47,467 nt of DNA from assembly GCA_003551005.1 (NCBI GenBank), contig PULR01000014.1, forward strand, positions 1-47,467, read 5' to 3'. Below are positions 38,767 to 47,383 of this stretch, piece after piece (position 1 is the first letter of the stretch; each line of letters opens with the position of its first letter). The notes under the pieces were generated by a model that did not search any database, was not told where the DNA came from, and saw only the letters and a list, made by a program, of their open reading frames with translations. The translations under genes were made by a program, and so were the position numbers. This stretch comes from Mollicutes bacterium. Lineage in GTDB: Bacteria > Bacillota_I > Bacilli_A > Izemoplasmatales > Izemoplasmataceae.

Positions 38767-40482
38767 TCAGTTGCGTTTCTGATAGTGCGTGTGCAGAAGC
38801 TTATGCGAACGTTCCCCGAGGGGAGCTTCGAGATATTCTTCATACAAGGTCGTGATTACGGGGTTCTTGTGGGATTGGCGGATCTCCATCCTGGAATCGA
38901 CACGATAAGTGGCGTCTATTCGCTCCTGGCGGGTGGCGTTCGTCGTGTTGTAGGGCTGTCCGCCGCCGCCGATGCAGCCGCCGGGGCAGGCCATGATTTC
39001 AATGAACGCATAGGGGGAGTCGCCTTGCTTGACTTCTTCCGCAAGCTTGCGGGCGTTGGAAAGCGAATGGGCGACGGCGACGCGCACCGTGTTGCCGCCG
39101 AGCTCGACCTCGGCCTCCTTGATGCCCTCAAGACCGCGGACGTCCTCGAAGTCGAGCTGCTTGAGCGGTTCCTCATTGACGACTTCGCTGACCGTCCGTA
39201 GCGCCGCTTCCATGACACCGCCGGAAGCACCGAAGATGGCGGCGGCGCCGCTCGTGATGCCGAAGGGGTCGTCGAAGCTCGAGGGTTCGAGCTCATCGAA
39301 GTCGATGCCCATCTGTCGGACCATCTTGCCCAGCTCACGGGTGGTGAGCACCGTGTCGACATCAGGGTTCTCTCCGTCGACGCGCATCTCTTCACGGGAT
39401 GCTTCGTATTTCTTCGCGGTGCAGGGCATGACGGAGACGACATGCAGTTTTTCGGGGTCGATGTCTTCCTTCTTCGCATAATAGGTCTTCGCGAGTGAGC
39501 CGAACATCTGCTGCGGAGACTTGCAGGTGGAGAGATTATCAAGCAGTTCCGGATACTGCTGCTCGGCGAAACTGATCCAGCCCGGGCAGCAGGAAGTGAA
39601 CATCGGCAGCGTACCGCCCTCCTTCACGCGCTCGAGGAGCTCGTGCCCTTCCTCGAGGATGGTGAGGTCCGCGGTGAAATCGGTATCGAAGACGCGGTCG
39701 AATCCGAGGCTGCGAAGCGCGGAGACCATCTTCTCCGTCACGATCGCGCCGGGGCGCGCGCCCATCTCTTCCCCGAGCGAGACGCGCACAGCCGGGGCGA
39801 CCTGGACGATGACGTGCTTGTCTTCGTCATGCAGAGCCTCCCAGACTTCATCCGACTTGTCTTTTTCCGTGATCGAGGCGACCGGGCAGACGCTTGAGCA
39901 CTGTCCGCAGAAGGTGCACTCTTGATCGGAGAGGTATTTCCCATAGGCGGGCGTAATCTCCATTTCGTTGCTGCGGCCCATGTTGTCGAGGACATGGATG
40001 CCTTGCACGTTCTTGCAGACGTCCACGCAGCGGCCGCACTTGATGCAGCGGTTGGGATTGCGGGTGATGGATGGATTCGCCGTGTCGAGCGGGCGCTCTT
40101 CAAGCACGTTCTCGAAACGGTTCTCATCAATCCCCAGTGTGTTCGCGAGCGTCTGCAGTTCGCAGTTCATGTTCTTTTCGCAGGCTGTGCAGTTCGCATC
40201 GTGGTTCGCAAGAATCAGCTCCGTGAGGACTTTACGGGCGTTGAGAACCCGCGGGGAGTTCGTGCGGATCTCCATTCCGTCCCAGACGGGTTCTGAACAG
40301 GCGGTTTTCAACCCTTTCTGACCGACGATCTCCACCGAGCAGACCCGGCAGTCGGACTTGATGTCCAGATCCGGATAATAGCACAGGGTGGGGATCTTGA
40401 TATTGTTCGCTTTCGCGGCTTCAAGAATCGTCGTGCCCTCTTCGACCGTCAGCGGCTTGCCGTTGATCTTTATGTTTGGCAT
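38767..40482 (-). CDS. hydA: [FeFe] hydrogenase large subunit (HydA, NADH-linked trimeric type)
   Basis: A 571-residue catalytic subunit. In order: a [2Fe-2S] domain (Cys34, 45, 48, 62), a His/Cys [4Fe-4S] site (Cys98, 101, 107), two [4Fe-4S] clusters (Cys146/149/152/156 and 189/192/195/199), and the H-cluster domain with TSCCPGW (Cys299), MPCTAKKYE (Cys354) and MACPGGCIGGGG (Cys499, Cys503). All H-cluster ligands are present. It starts at the ATG at 40482 with AGAAGGAGA upstream; the longer frame lies inside hydB. The domain order fits the trimeric NADH-linked, often electron-bifurcating, hydrogenase. It would release excess electrons as H2. Confidence 0.96.
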   Translation of the reverse strand: MPNIKINGKPLTVEEGTTILEAAKANNIKIPTLCYYPDLDIKSDCRVCSVEIVGQKGLKTACSEPVWDGMEIRTNSPRVLNARKVLTELILANHDANCTACEKNMNCELQTLANTLGIDENRFENVLEERPLDTANPSITRNPNRCIKCGRCVDVCKNVQGIHVLDNMGRSNEMEITPAYGKYLSDQECTFCGQCSSVCPVASITEKDKSDEVWEALHDEDKHVIVQVAPAVRVSLGEEMGARPGAIVTEKMVSALRSLGFDRVFDTDFTADLTILEEGHELLERVKEGGTLPMFTSCCPGWISFAEQQYPELLDNLSTCKSPQQMFGSLAKTYYAKKEDIDPEKLHVVSVMPCTAKKYEASREEMRVDGENPDVDTVLTTRELGKMVRQMGIDFDELEPSSFDDPFGITSGAAAIFGASGGVMEAALRTVSEVVNEEPLKQLDFEDVRGLEGIKEAEVELGGNTVRVAVAHSLSNARKLAEEVKQGDSPYAFIEIMACPGGCIGGGGQPYNTTNATRQERIDATYRVDSRMEIRQSHKNPVITTLYEEYLEAPLGERSHKLLHTHYQKRN

Positions 40483-40501
40483 GGTTACATTCTCCTTCTT
40501 T

Positions 40502-41758
40502 TTAGGATTGCGGATGCTCGATGACATCGATGTAGTGGTCGCGGAAATACTGCAGCGTCGAGAATATCGCTGTCGGGGCGCTTTGGCCGAGACCGCACAG
40601 GGAGGTCTGGTGCATGACCCGTGAGAGCGTCTCGATGTTGAGCAGGTCTTTTTCACTGGCCCGGCGCTCGACAAAACGTTCGACAAGTTTCAGAAGCTGA
40701 AGGTTCCCCTCCCTGCAAGGCGTGCATTTGCCGCAGGATTCATGTTCGAAGAACTCGCCGATGCGCTTGAGCACATCAAAGACGTCGACTCGCTCGTCCA
40801 TGACGATGATCGCGCCGGCGCCGGTCTTGGAATCGAAGTTCTCGAACCGGTCGAAATCGATGGTCAGATCGAGCATGTATTCGGGGATGATCGGTCCGCT
40901 TGCGCCGCCGAGCTGGACCATCTTGATCTTGCGTCCATCGGCGGTCCCGCCGCCCAGCTTCTCGATGACGTCCCGGATGGGGACGCCGAAGGGCACTTCG
41001 TAGACGCCGGGATTGGCGACATTCCCCGAAAGCGACACCAGCTTGGTGCCGCTTGAAGAGTCCGTTCCGATATCGGCGAAGGCTTCGCCGCCCATCCTGA
41101 GGATATGAGGGAAGTTCGAGAACGTCTCGACGTTGTTGATCAACGTGGGCTTGCCATACAGCCCGACCTGCGTGGGGAAGGGGGGCTTGACCCGTGTGCG
41201 TCCGGGCTTGCCTTCGATCGACTCGATGAGGGCGAACTCCTCGCCGCAGACGTACGAACCCGCGCCGGAGCGAATCTCGATGTCGAAATCGAAGCCGCTG
41301 CCCAATATGTTCTCGCCCAGATAATTGTGTTTGCGGGCCTCGTCGAGCGTCCAGCTGAGGATGCTGTGGGCGGTGTCGTACTCGCCGCGAAGATAGATAT
41401 ACCCTTTTGTCGCACGGGTGGCGTAGGCGGCGATGACCATCCCTTCAATCATCTGATGGGGATCATGCTCCATCAGATAGCGGTCCTTGAAATTCCCGGG
41501 CTCGCCTTCGTCCGCGTTGCACACGACATAGCGCACCGTCTCCTCTTCCTTGGCGATCCCCATGAGCTTGATGTGGGCGGGGAAGGCCGCGCCGCCCCGG
41601 CCGCGGAGCTTGGATTTCTCGATTTCCTCGATGATGGCGATGCGCTCCATGCCGATGGCCTTCTTGAGCATCTCGTAGCCGCCGGCCTGCAGGTAATCAT
41701 CAATCGAGAGCGGATTGATCCGGTCGATGCGTTCGGTCAGCAGTTTGTGTTCTAGCAT
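40502..41758 (-). CDS. hydB: NADH-binding flavoprotein subunit of the hydrogenase (HydB/NuoF-like)
   Basis: A 418-residue NuoF-like protein binding FMN and NADH. GRGGAAFP is at 53-60, followed by CNADEGEPGNFKDR (FMN), and the [4Fe-4S] ligands are Cys342, Cys345, Cys348 and Cys388 (SCGKCTPC). It lacks the N-terminal 2Fe-2S domain and the C-terminal ferredoxin domain found in some longer HydB proteins, so the enzyme here is a minimal form. It sits between the NuoE-like and HydA genes, overlapping the former by one base. It exchanges electrons between NADH and the catalytic subunit. Confidence 0.94.
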   Translation of the reverse strand: MLEHKLLTERIDRINPLSIDDYLQAGGYEMLKKAIGMERIAIIEEIEKSKLRGRGGAAFPAHIKLMGIAKEEETVRYVVCNADEGEPGNFKDRYLMEHDPHQMIEGMVIAAYATRATKGYIYLRGEYDTAHSILSWTLDEARKHNYLGENILGSGFDFDIEIRSGAGSYVCGEEFALIESIEGKPGRTRVKPPFPTQVGLYGKPTLINNVETFSNFPHILRMGGEAFADIGTDSSSGTKLVSLSGNVANPGVYEVPFGVPIRDVIEKLGGGTADGRKIKMVQLGGASGPIIPEYMLDLTIDFDRFENFDSKTGAGAIIVMDERVDVFDVLKRIGEFFEHESCGKCTPCREGNLQLLKLVERFVERRASEKDLLNIETLSRVMHQTSLCGLGQSAPTAIFSTLQYFRDHYIDVIEHPQS

Positions 41759-42213
41759 TACGTATTCCCCCGATATTCAGAGATGATGGCCTTTAGCTTG
41801 TCCACACTGAGGTTCGTGTAGGTCTTGTCGTTGATGCGGATGGCAGGCGCACCATCGCAATGTCCGAGACAGCTGGTGTGTTCGAGTGTGAATTTCTGAT
41901 TTTTGGTCGTATCGCCCACCTGTACTCCAAGCAGCTGCTCGAGCGTGCGCTGGACCGTGTTCCCGTCGTTGAGATAGCAAGGCACGTCCTTGCAGATCTG
42001 GATGATGTTCTCCCCCCTGGGGCGCGTCGAAAAGAACGTGTAGAACGTGATCACGCTCCAGACCTTGCTTTCGGTAACGCCAAGATGTTCAGCGATGCGT
42101 CGGATTTCGTCTTCACCGATATGGCGGTCGGCTTTTTGTTTCTGGTATTCGAGGAGCACTTCAATCAGATAGTCCTCCTGCCTGGGGTATTCCTTGAGGA
42201 TGTTTTCCAGCAT
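41758..42213 (-). CDS. hydC: NuoE/HydC-like [2Fe-2S] subunit of the hydrogenase
   Basis: A 151-residue thioredoxin-fold iron-sulfur subunit. Cluster ligands are Cys74, Cys79, Cys115 and Cys119 (CKDVPC and CLGHC). The N-terminal helical region is of normal length. It is the first gene of the hydrogenase operon, driven by a TTGACA/TATAAT promoter, with AAGGAGGAAA before the ATG at 42213. It completes the HydABC trimer with the two following genes. Confidence 0.94.
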   Translation of the reverse strand: MLENILKEYPRQEDYLIEVLLEYQKQKADRHIGEDEIRRIAEHLGVTESKVWSVITFYTFFSTRPRGENIIQICKDVPCYLNDGNTVQRTLEQLLGVQVGDTTKNQKFTLEHTSCLGHCDGAPAIRINDKTYTNLSVDKLKAIISEYRGNT

Positions 42214-42286
42214 ACCGTTTCCTCCTTCGTTTGATGAAAGCGTCCGTGCAGACGCATGTTAAGCGCTTCCTAAATATCCATCCTAC

Positions 42287-42316
42287 ATTATAAGGCCTGT
42301 ATGACAGCTATGTCAA
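42287..42316 (-). promoter_or_regulatory. Sigma-A promoter of the hydrogenase operon
   Basis: Minus-strand perfect TTGACA (42311-42316), 18-base spacer, perfect TATAAT (42287-42292). A GGAAGCGCTT segment downstream (about 42259-42268) is palindromic at its core but does not match a standard cre site. Confidence 0.85.
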
Positions 42317-42338
42317 TGCCGCATCCTGCACCAATTAT

Positions 42339-42364
42339 AAAAAAGGGCACGTCTATCGCGTGCC
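42339..42364 (-). terminator. Terminator overlapping the end of the guanylate kinase-like gene
   Basis: GGCACG/CGTGCC stem (42346-42351 with 42359-42364) followed on the minus strand by T6. The TAG stop of the gene lies in the loop, as at 7395. Confidence 0.8.
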
Positions 42365-42898
42365 TTCGGGAAAATGTTTTCGATACAGATTGTGAATCTC
42401 GCTGGCTAGTTCTTCGAGTGTCTTGTTCCGGGTCCGCACGAGATGGTCGAGACGATCCAGTCTGGCAGGGTCGAAACGCTCATCGTCGACCTCGAGCCGG
42501 TGTTCAATGTCATCAAGGGCGTCGCCTCTGGCAATCATCCTCTGCGCCCGGACGGACTTCGGTGCTTCTAGGAAAAAGATAGTCAGCCGTCGACCGAGTT
42601 TCGCATTGAGGACGTTCGCACCTTTCGTGTCGACGATCAGCACCCGGTCGGAACGAATCTCCTCCCTCGGCGTTCCATAGTAATTGCCGCCGTAGGTCGC
42701 GGTCTCGATGAAATACCCTTCGGCGCGGCGACGTAAAAAATCCCCGACGGTGAGGAAATGATAATCCACGCCGTCGAGTTCCCCTGCGCGTCGCTCCCGG
42801 GTCGTACAGGTCACGAGCTTTTGAAAGCCGTAGCGATGGATGATGATTTTCGCAATTTCTGTCTTGCCGCTTGCACTTGCACCGATGAGTACTAGCAT
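42353..42898 (-). CDS. Guanylate kinase-like P-loop protein
   Basis: A 181-residue kinase-like protein. The P-loop is GASASGKTE (6-14), followed by the GMP-kinase-like stretches TCTTRERRAGELDGVDYHFL and FIETATYGGNYYGTP, which in guanylate kinase bind the nucleotide acceptor. The start at 42898 has AGGTG seven bases upstream; a TTG seven codons earlier opens the frame. It lies alone between the ion-channel gene and the hydrogenase operon, and it may be a second, specialised guanylate kinase or a paralogue with another substrate. The main Gmk of the cell usually sits next to rpoZ, which is not the case here. Confidence 0.8.
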   Translation of the reverse strand: MLVLIGASASGKTEIAKIIIHRYGFQKLVTCTTRERRAGELDGVDYHFLTVGDFLRRRAEGYFIETATYGGNYYGTPREEIRSDRVLIVDTKGANVLNAKLGRRLTIFFLEAPKSVRAQRMIARGDALDDIEHRLEVDDERFDPARLDRLDHLVRTRNKTLEELASEIHNLYRKHFPEGTR

Positions 42899-42949
42899 CC
42901 AGTCACCTCGATGTTTCAATTTTAGCAGATTCCCACCCGCCTGTGAAGG

Positions 42950-44758
42950 TCATAATCTGAGCAACACGAGGGAATCCTCCGCATCGAGTGCGAGCGGCTG
43001 TTCATGCAGGTTTCCTGTGAACATCTCGAGGGAATCGTTGCCCAGGACCCCAAGACAGGTGAACGCTCCTCCGGAAGCTTCGATGAGTCCGGCGACGAAC
43101 GCCTTGATGCTGCTGAAGGTCCGTTTTGTCTCCATGCCGAGGACCTCGCGGACCTTGGCGGTGTGGATCGCGACAGCATCCGTGTGGCTCCCGGACGGGT
43201 CAATGGTGAGCAAATCCTCATAGAATGGATGCGTTTCAGGAAAGAGCACCAGCTTGCCGAGCAGTAAAGAAATCAGACGGTTGCTGATGATGGTGTTGTC
43301 GACGTTGAAACGCTTGATGAGCGTGTCGTTCTTCGGATCAAGCAGTTCGACAATGATGTGGACGTTGGGATTGTCGATGTGCGCTTCAAGGAACAGCAAA
43401 CTGTCGATGACGTTCGCATCCAGCGCATCGGACTGTGCATTGGGCTCGCTGAGCAACAGGACCGTCGCCGGCGTATCCAGCGCATTCAGCTTTTCAACGA
43501 AGTCCCGGTCGCGGGCGTCCGAGAGAGTCTCGGCGGTAAATTCGCTGCCGTGCAGATCCGCGTAGAGCTGGAATGTCTCCTCGATAAACCGTTTTTTGTT
43601 GTTCTCCCCGACGAGGAAGACATGTCGCGCCACACGTTCGCTGTCCGGCGTGAAGGACAAGGTTTCAGCCTGGATGGCTTCAGTAGCGAGTGTGTGCTTG
43701 CTTGTGTTGTCCGGGGCCAGGACAAAAAGCGAATTTCCTTTCCGTTCAAGCGGCAGGGCGTGGGAATGGCGATGCAGACAAGCTTCGAAGGAAACATCCT
43801 CAAGCGCGTAGACTTCGGAATTCTCGAAAGAGAAAAGCTCCAGATAGACATCCTCCATCGCCTTCTCGATGATGGTCTGGGCCATGATCTGTCCCAGCCG
43901 TCGGTCGAAACAGATGGCGAGCACTTCCACGCCGCTCGTCACAAAACGGCTGGCGATGGTATCAATCTTGCTGCGGGTGCTGTAATCGCCAATCTCAACG
44001 ATGACCTTTGGTTTCTTGGGCAAGCGCAGCCTCGCTAAGGCAAGCGTGAGTTTGATGACATTCAGGTCGCTTCGCTCATAGGATTCGACGGCCGTCTCCT
44101 CGAGTTCCTTGTTCATGACCAGAATGCTTTCCGCAGAAGTGATGCTGCAGTCTGCGAGCTCCGAGCCGGACAGAGGGTCCCCCTGCTTGTAAAGCACATT
44201 CAGCCGCGGGCGATGCTCGGTCTCCGGAACGGCCTCCAGGACTTGGCGAATCGCTCGTTCCGCCTCCCGTTTGTCCGTTTCAGCAAGAATCAGCACATCC
44301 ACCCGGCGGCTCTTGACATGGAGCAGGTCGGCGAGCAGCTCGGGGACTTTGCTGTTCCAGTTCAACACGAGGATGTGGTTCTTCAAATGCACCTTTCCGG
44401 ACGTTGTCCGTTTCATCTCGAAATAATCTTTGAGTGCATTGGTCGTCAGGGCGATGATGGTCCCGCTGAACAGCACCAGTCCGATGATCAGCACCAGCAC
44501 GGCGAGGAAGAGAGTCTGAGGCTGATCGATCTCCAGGATGGCGTTGGGCGTCAGCATCCACGTCACACTGCCCAGCGCAAAGGCATCGAGGAATCCAGCG
44601 AACGAATCATCAATGAGCAGCGCGATCCATGCCGCAACCAACAAAATGACGACATTCAATGCCAGCACCATGAGGATGATCGTCAATCTCGGGTGTCGAT
44701 GGGTCGTGACGCTCAGCGCGCTGCGGGCGTTGGAAATCTTCCGACGGATTTTCTTCAT
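42950..44758 (-). CDS. CASTOR/POLLUX-like ion channel protein with TrkA-type domains
   Basis: A 602-residue membrane protein. Two membrane helices (about 25-47 and 83-107, the second ending SGTIIALTTNALKDYF) surround a possible pore region (GSVTWMLTPNA). The cytoplasmic part has two Rossmann-like RCK domains: the first begins NHILVLNWNSKVPELL near 128 and the second VFLVGENNKKRFIEE near 385. This fits the CASTOR/POLLUX family known from plants and also present in bacteria. GGAGG precedes the ATG at 44758; the longer frame adds 11 residues. A role as a gated cation channel is by family; the ion and the ligand are unknown. Confidence 0.85.
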   Translation of the reverse strand: MKKIRRKISNARSALSVTTHRHPRLTIILMVLALNVVILLVAAWIALLIDDSFAGFLDAFALGSVTWMLTPNAILEIDQPQTLFLAVLVLIIGLVLFSGTIIALTTNALKDYFEMKRTTSGKVHLKNHILVLNWNSKVPELLADLLHVKSRRVDVLILAETDKREAERAIRQVLEAVPETEHRPRLNVLYKQGDPLSGSELADCSITSAESILVMNKELEETAVESYERSDLNVIKLTLALARLRLPKKPKVIVEIGDYSTRSKIDTIASRFVTSGVEVLAICFDRRLGQIMAQTIIEKAMEDVYLELFSFENSEVYALEDVSFEACLHRHSHALPLERKGNSLFVLAPDNTSKHTLATEAIQAETLSFTPDSERVARHVFLVGENNKKRFIEETFQLYADLHGSEFTAETLSDARDRDFVEKLNALDTPATVLLLSEPNAQSDALDANVIDSLLFLEAHIDNPNVHIIVELLDPKNDTLIKRFNVDNTIISNRLISLLLGKLVLFPETHPFYEDLLTIDPSGSHTDAVAIHTAKVREVLGMETKRTFSSIKAFVAGLIEASGGAFTCLGVLGNDSLEMFTGNLHEQPLALDAEDSLVLLRL

Positions 44759-44818
44759 ATGATTCGGCCTCCTTGAGTGGTCCGGTTTCACTTTGTGGGC
44801 ATCGTCAGGCGGTTTTCT

Positions 44819-44847
44819 TTGCGTGTTCCTTACGAAAGGGTTATAAT
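44819..44847 (+). promoter_or_regulatory. Sigma-A promoter of the alpha/beta hydrolase gene
   Basis: TTGCGT (44819-44824), 17-base spacer, perfect TATAAT (44842-44847), about 45 bases before the start codon. Confidence 0.75.
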
Positions 44848-44891
44848 GAAAACAGGATGATTGAATGGTCCTTGGAATGGAGTGAATGGCA

Positions 44892-45767
44892 ATGGAGCAA
44901 CCCAGAAGGATTGAACTTGAAAACGGCGAAACCCTGGCTTATCGTCACCGAGAAGGGGGAAGCGTCCCGCTTGTGCTTCTGCATGGCAATCTGAACGCCT
45001 CCGTACAGTGGGACCTGCTCTTCGAGCATCTTGATGAAAGATTCACGCTCTACGCTCCTGACCTCCGAGGATTCGGCGAGTCCTCCTACGAATCCCCGAT
45101 TGAAACCATGGAAGATTTCGCCGAGGACGTCCGGCTGTTCGTCGATGCGCTCGGCCTACAGACATTCCATCTGGCCGGTCTTTCCATTGGCGCAGCGGTG
45201 GCGATGCGTGTCACCCTCGATGTACCAAAGCGAGTCGACAAACTGATACTGCTCGCCTCGGCGCCGGCGCATGGACGCATCATCCGTAAGCGGCGTCTTC
45301 TCGGAATGCTCCGAGGGAATCCGCCCATTGATTCACTGCAAGACATGCGCAAACACGTCAAACCCCTCGAACGCCTACGCAACCAAGGCAACCCCTCCGG
45401 CTTAAAGCGAGTCCTCAACGCTTCAATCTACACCAAGGACAAACCTCATGACCGTCGTTACGACGCCTACATCGACGCGCTCCTCAAACAGCAGAACCTA
45501 CCGGAGGTGAACCTCGCCCTCGCCCGCTTCAACATCACCGACCGGCATAACGGGTTGCGAGAAGGAACGAAAGAAGCCGCTTCAATCAAATGCCCCGTGC
45601 TGATGCTCCATGGGGATTCGGACCGGGTCTTCCCGGCCCACGAAGCGGAAACAACACGAGCCGCTATCGGGGAGAATGCAGAACTTGAAATCCTCAACAA
45701 CACCTCGCATGCCATCCTCGTCGACGCCGTGCGGACAATCCGTGATCGCATCGATGCCTTCCTTTAA
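44892..45767 (+). CDS. Alpha/beta hydrolase
   Basis: A 291-residue alpha/beta hydrolase. The oxyanion-hole strand is LLHGNLNAS (about 28-36), the nucleophile Ser is in AGLSIGAAV, the acid in LHGDSDRVFP and the His in TSHAILVDA, so the triad is complete. The ATG at 44892 has GGAG at a better distance than the in-frame ATG two codons earlier (44886), which is only three bases from it. It has its own promoter and terminator. The substrate is unknown; the compact cap resembles small ester or peptide hydrolases. Confidence 0.85.
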   Translation: MEQPRRIELENGETLAYRHREGGSVPLVLLHGNLNASVQWDLLFEHLDERFTLYAPDLRGFGESSYESPIETMEDFAEDVRLFVDALGLQTFHLAGLSIGAAVAMRVTLDVPKRVDKLILLASAPAHGRIIRKRRLLGMLRGNPPIDSLQDMRKHVKPLERLRNQGNPSGLKRVLNASIYTKDKPHDRRYDAYIDALLKQQNLPEVNLALARFNITDRHNGLREGTKEAASIKCPVLMLHGDSDRVFPAHEAETTRAAIGENAELEILNNTSHAILVDAVRTIRDRIDAFL

Positions 45768-45787
45768 ATAAAAAACAAGAACAAACA

Positions 45788-45830
45788 GCCCCGGGCGCGT
45801 CCATGAAGGACGCTCGCCGGGGCCGTTTTT
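45788..45830. terminator. Bidirectional terminator between the hydrolase and the DUF1295 gene
   Basis: A long GC-rich stem (GCCCCGG..GCGTCC with GGACGC..CCGGGGC) followed by TTTTT on the plus strand and by a T-rich stretch on the minus strand. Confidence 0.88.
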
Positions 45831-45834
45831 AGAA

Positions 45835-46728
45835 TCAACCGCTCCTGCGGGTGAAAAGCTGCGTGATTTTCCTGCCTTCCGGCAGCGGAATCAGCAGCGA
45901 GACTTCTTCTTCGTACTGTGCATAGCCTTCATACGAAGACAGCCGACGTTCCATTAGCGGAAGACTGATCGAGAGGAACATCAGCAGATTGACAATCGGA
46001 CCGATGACGAGGAGATAGGCATCCCCCGCGACGCCCAGCATCATCACATACACGCCGAACCACATCAGAATCTCGCCGAAGTAGTTGGGATGACGGCTGA
46101 ACCGCCAAAGCCCCTCCCGACAGATGACACCCGGCTGTCTCCGGTGGAAACGGCGCAGCTGCTCATCGCTCAAGAGCTGGATGCCGGTTGCACCAAGCGA
46201 GAGGGCCGCGCCCAGCACGACAAGCAGGGACAGGCCCGGCTCGGCCTGCAGGAATGCGTATGCCGGCAGCATCACCAAGAAGACGACTAGCGTCGGCATC
46301 ACGTGCAGTCCGAACAGATTGATGAACACGAACACCCGGGGGTAGCGCCTGCGGAACATCGCGTAGCGCCAATCCTCATCGGCGAGTCCCGACCAGCCGC
46401 GGGCCCAGTTGATAGTCAGCCTTATACCCCAGGCGAAGATGATGAAGACCATCAGCGCACTGGCCGGGTTCCACGAATCCACATAGACCAACACGAGCAC
46501 CATCGGCGCAACGCTCCAATAAGGGTCGTAGATCGACGTGTTGTGATGCAGCGTGCTCATCGTGAAGACGAACAGCGTCGCGGCAAGGTCCGCAAGGAAG
46601 ATCCGCAGCAGGAACGATTCAACATCGACGCCATGATAGGTTCCAAACGCGGCCAAAAACGCCACGAGATAAATCGCCCCCACACGCAGAAACGCCAGCA
46701 CCCGTGTCTTGGAGAAAGCGGGCTTCAT
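45835..46728 (-). CDS. DUF1295-family membrane protein (steroid 5-alpha-reductase/ICMT-like)
   Basis: A 297-residue polytopic membrane protein with about seven helices. The family block DEDWRYAMFRRRYPRVFVF is followed by the C-terminal RHPNYFGEILMWFGVYVM, the pattern shared by steroid 5-alpha-reductase-like and isoprenylcysteine methyltransferase-like proteins. The reaction is unknown. The ATG at 46728 overlaps the thpR stop by four bases, so it is the second gene of a thpR-led operon. Confidence 0.85.
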   Translation of the reverse strand: MKPAFSKTRVLAFLRVGAIYLVAFLAAFGTYHGVDVESFLLRIFLADLAATLFVFTMSTLHHNTSIYDPYWSVAPMVLVLVYVDSWNPASALMVFIIFAWGIRLTINWARGWSGLADEDWRYAMFRRRYPRVFVFINLFGLHVMPTLVVFLVMLPAYAFLQAEPGLSLLVVLGAALSLGATGIQLLSDEQLRRFHRRQPGVICREGLWRFSRHPNYFGEILMWFGVYVMMLGVAGDAYLLVIGPIVNLLMFLSISLPLMERRLSSYEGYAQYEEEVSLLIPLPEGRKITQLFTRRSG

Positions 46729-47264
46729 CCTTCAAGCCTCTTCGTGTGCAGCGCTTTGTAGATGGGTCCCTTTTCGCCCCGCTGCGATTCCATCAGGGAA
46801 ATCCGCTTGACGATGGTCGAAAACGGCGTGAACTGCTCAGAAATCCGCTGCCGTTGTGTATCGGGGACGTGCACGCGTCTCGCGAGGGTCACATGCGGGC
46901 GGAACGGCTTGCGATCGAGCTCGTAGCCCGCATCTTCAAGGGCGGAGACGAGTTGTTTGTGCAGCTTCGTCAGATTGCGGTTCGGCTCGATGCCCACCCA
47001 GTAGATCCGACCGGGACGGGGCGGATCGAAGGTGCCGATGCGTTCGAACCGCAGCGGCAGGGGATTCGCCTGTATGCCATCGAGAATGTTTTTGAGGTCT
47101 TCAATGTCACTTTCGTCCCGCTCACCTAAAAATGCAAGCGTCAGATGGTAGTTCTCTTTCTCGACGAACTTCCCGCTCTTGGCATGACTCCTGACATGGT
47201 GTGCGATCTCTCCTAGCGCTTCATGAACGTGGCTGTCGAATTCGACGGCGATGAACAATCGCAT
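46725..47264 (-). CDS. thpR: RNA 2',3'-cyclic 3'-phosphodiesterase
   Basis: A 179-residue 2H phosphoesterase of the ThpR/LigT type. The two catalytic motifs are His40-Leu-Thr42 and His124-Val-Thr126. It opens 2',3'-cyclic phosphates at RNA ends. The ATG at 47264 has GGGAGGG upstream and gives the conserved start RLFIAVEF; the open frame continues 34 codons further through the promoter. Its extended -10 promoter TGGTATAAT lies about 40 bases upstream, and the end of an IS element lies only 40 bases beyond that promoter. Confidence 0.93.
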   Translation of the reverse strand: MRLFIAVEFDSHVHEALGEIAHHVRSHAKSGKFVEKENYHLTLAFLGERDESDIEDLKNILDGIQANPLPLRFERIGTFDPPRPGRIYWVGIEPNRNLTKLHKQLVSALEDAGYELDRKPFRPHVTLARRVHVPDTQRQRISEQFTPFSTIVKRISLMESQRGEKGPIYKALHTKRLEG

Positions 47265-47298
47265 GCCATCCCTCCCTATATCAAGTTCTCCTATTTTT

Positions 47299-47307
47299 AT
47301 TATACCA
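47299..47307 (-). promoter_or_regulatory. Extended -10 promoter of thpR
   Basis: Minus-strand TGGTATAAT, a TGn extension and a perfect -10 box at 47299-47304. The -35 region is weak. Confidence 0.65.
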
Positions 47308-47383
47308 TATGCCATTCCCCTTCCGGCATGAAAAAAGGGTCCCGCTTGTGAACCGCTCCCCGTCAAGTAGACAGTGGAAATAA

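Noticed and set aside
38767-40686. A 639-residue hydrogenase with a 68-residue N-terminal extension.
   Set aside because: The extra part lies inside hydB, is low complexity, and the ATG at 40482 has a strong ribosome site and the normal HydA start.
42255-42272. A catabolite-control (cre) site downstream of the hydrogenase promoter.
   Set aside because: AAGCGCTT is palindromic, but the spacing of the TG and CG core does not fit the cre consensus.
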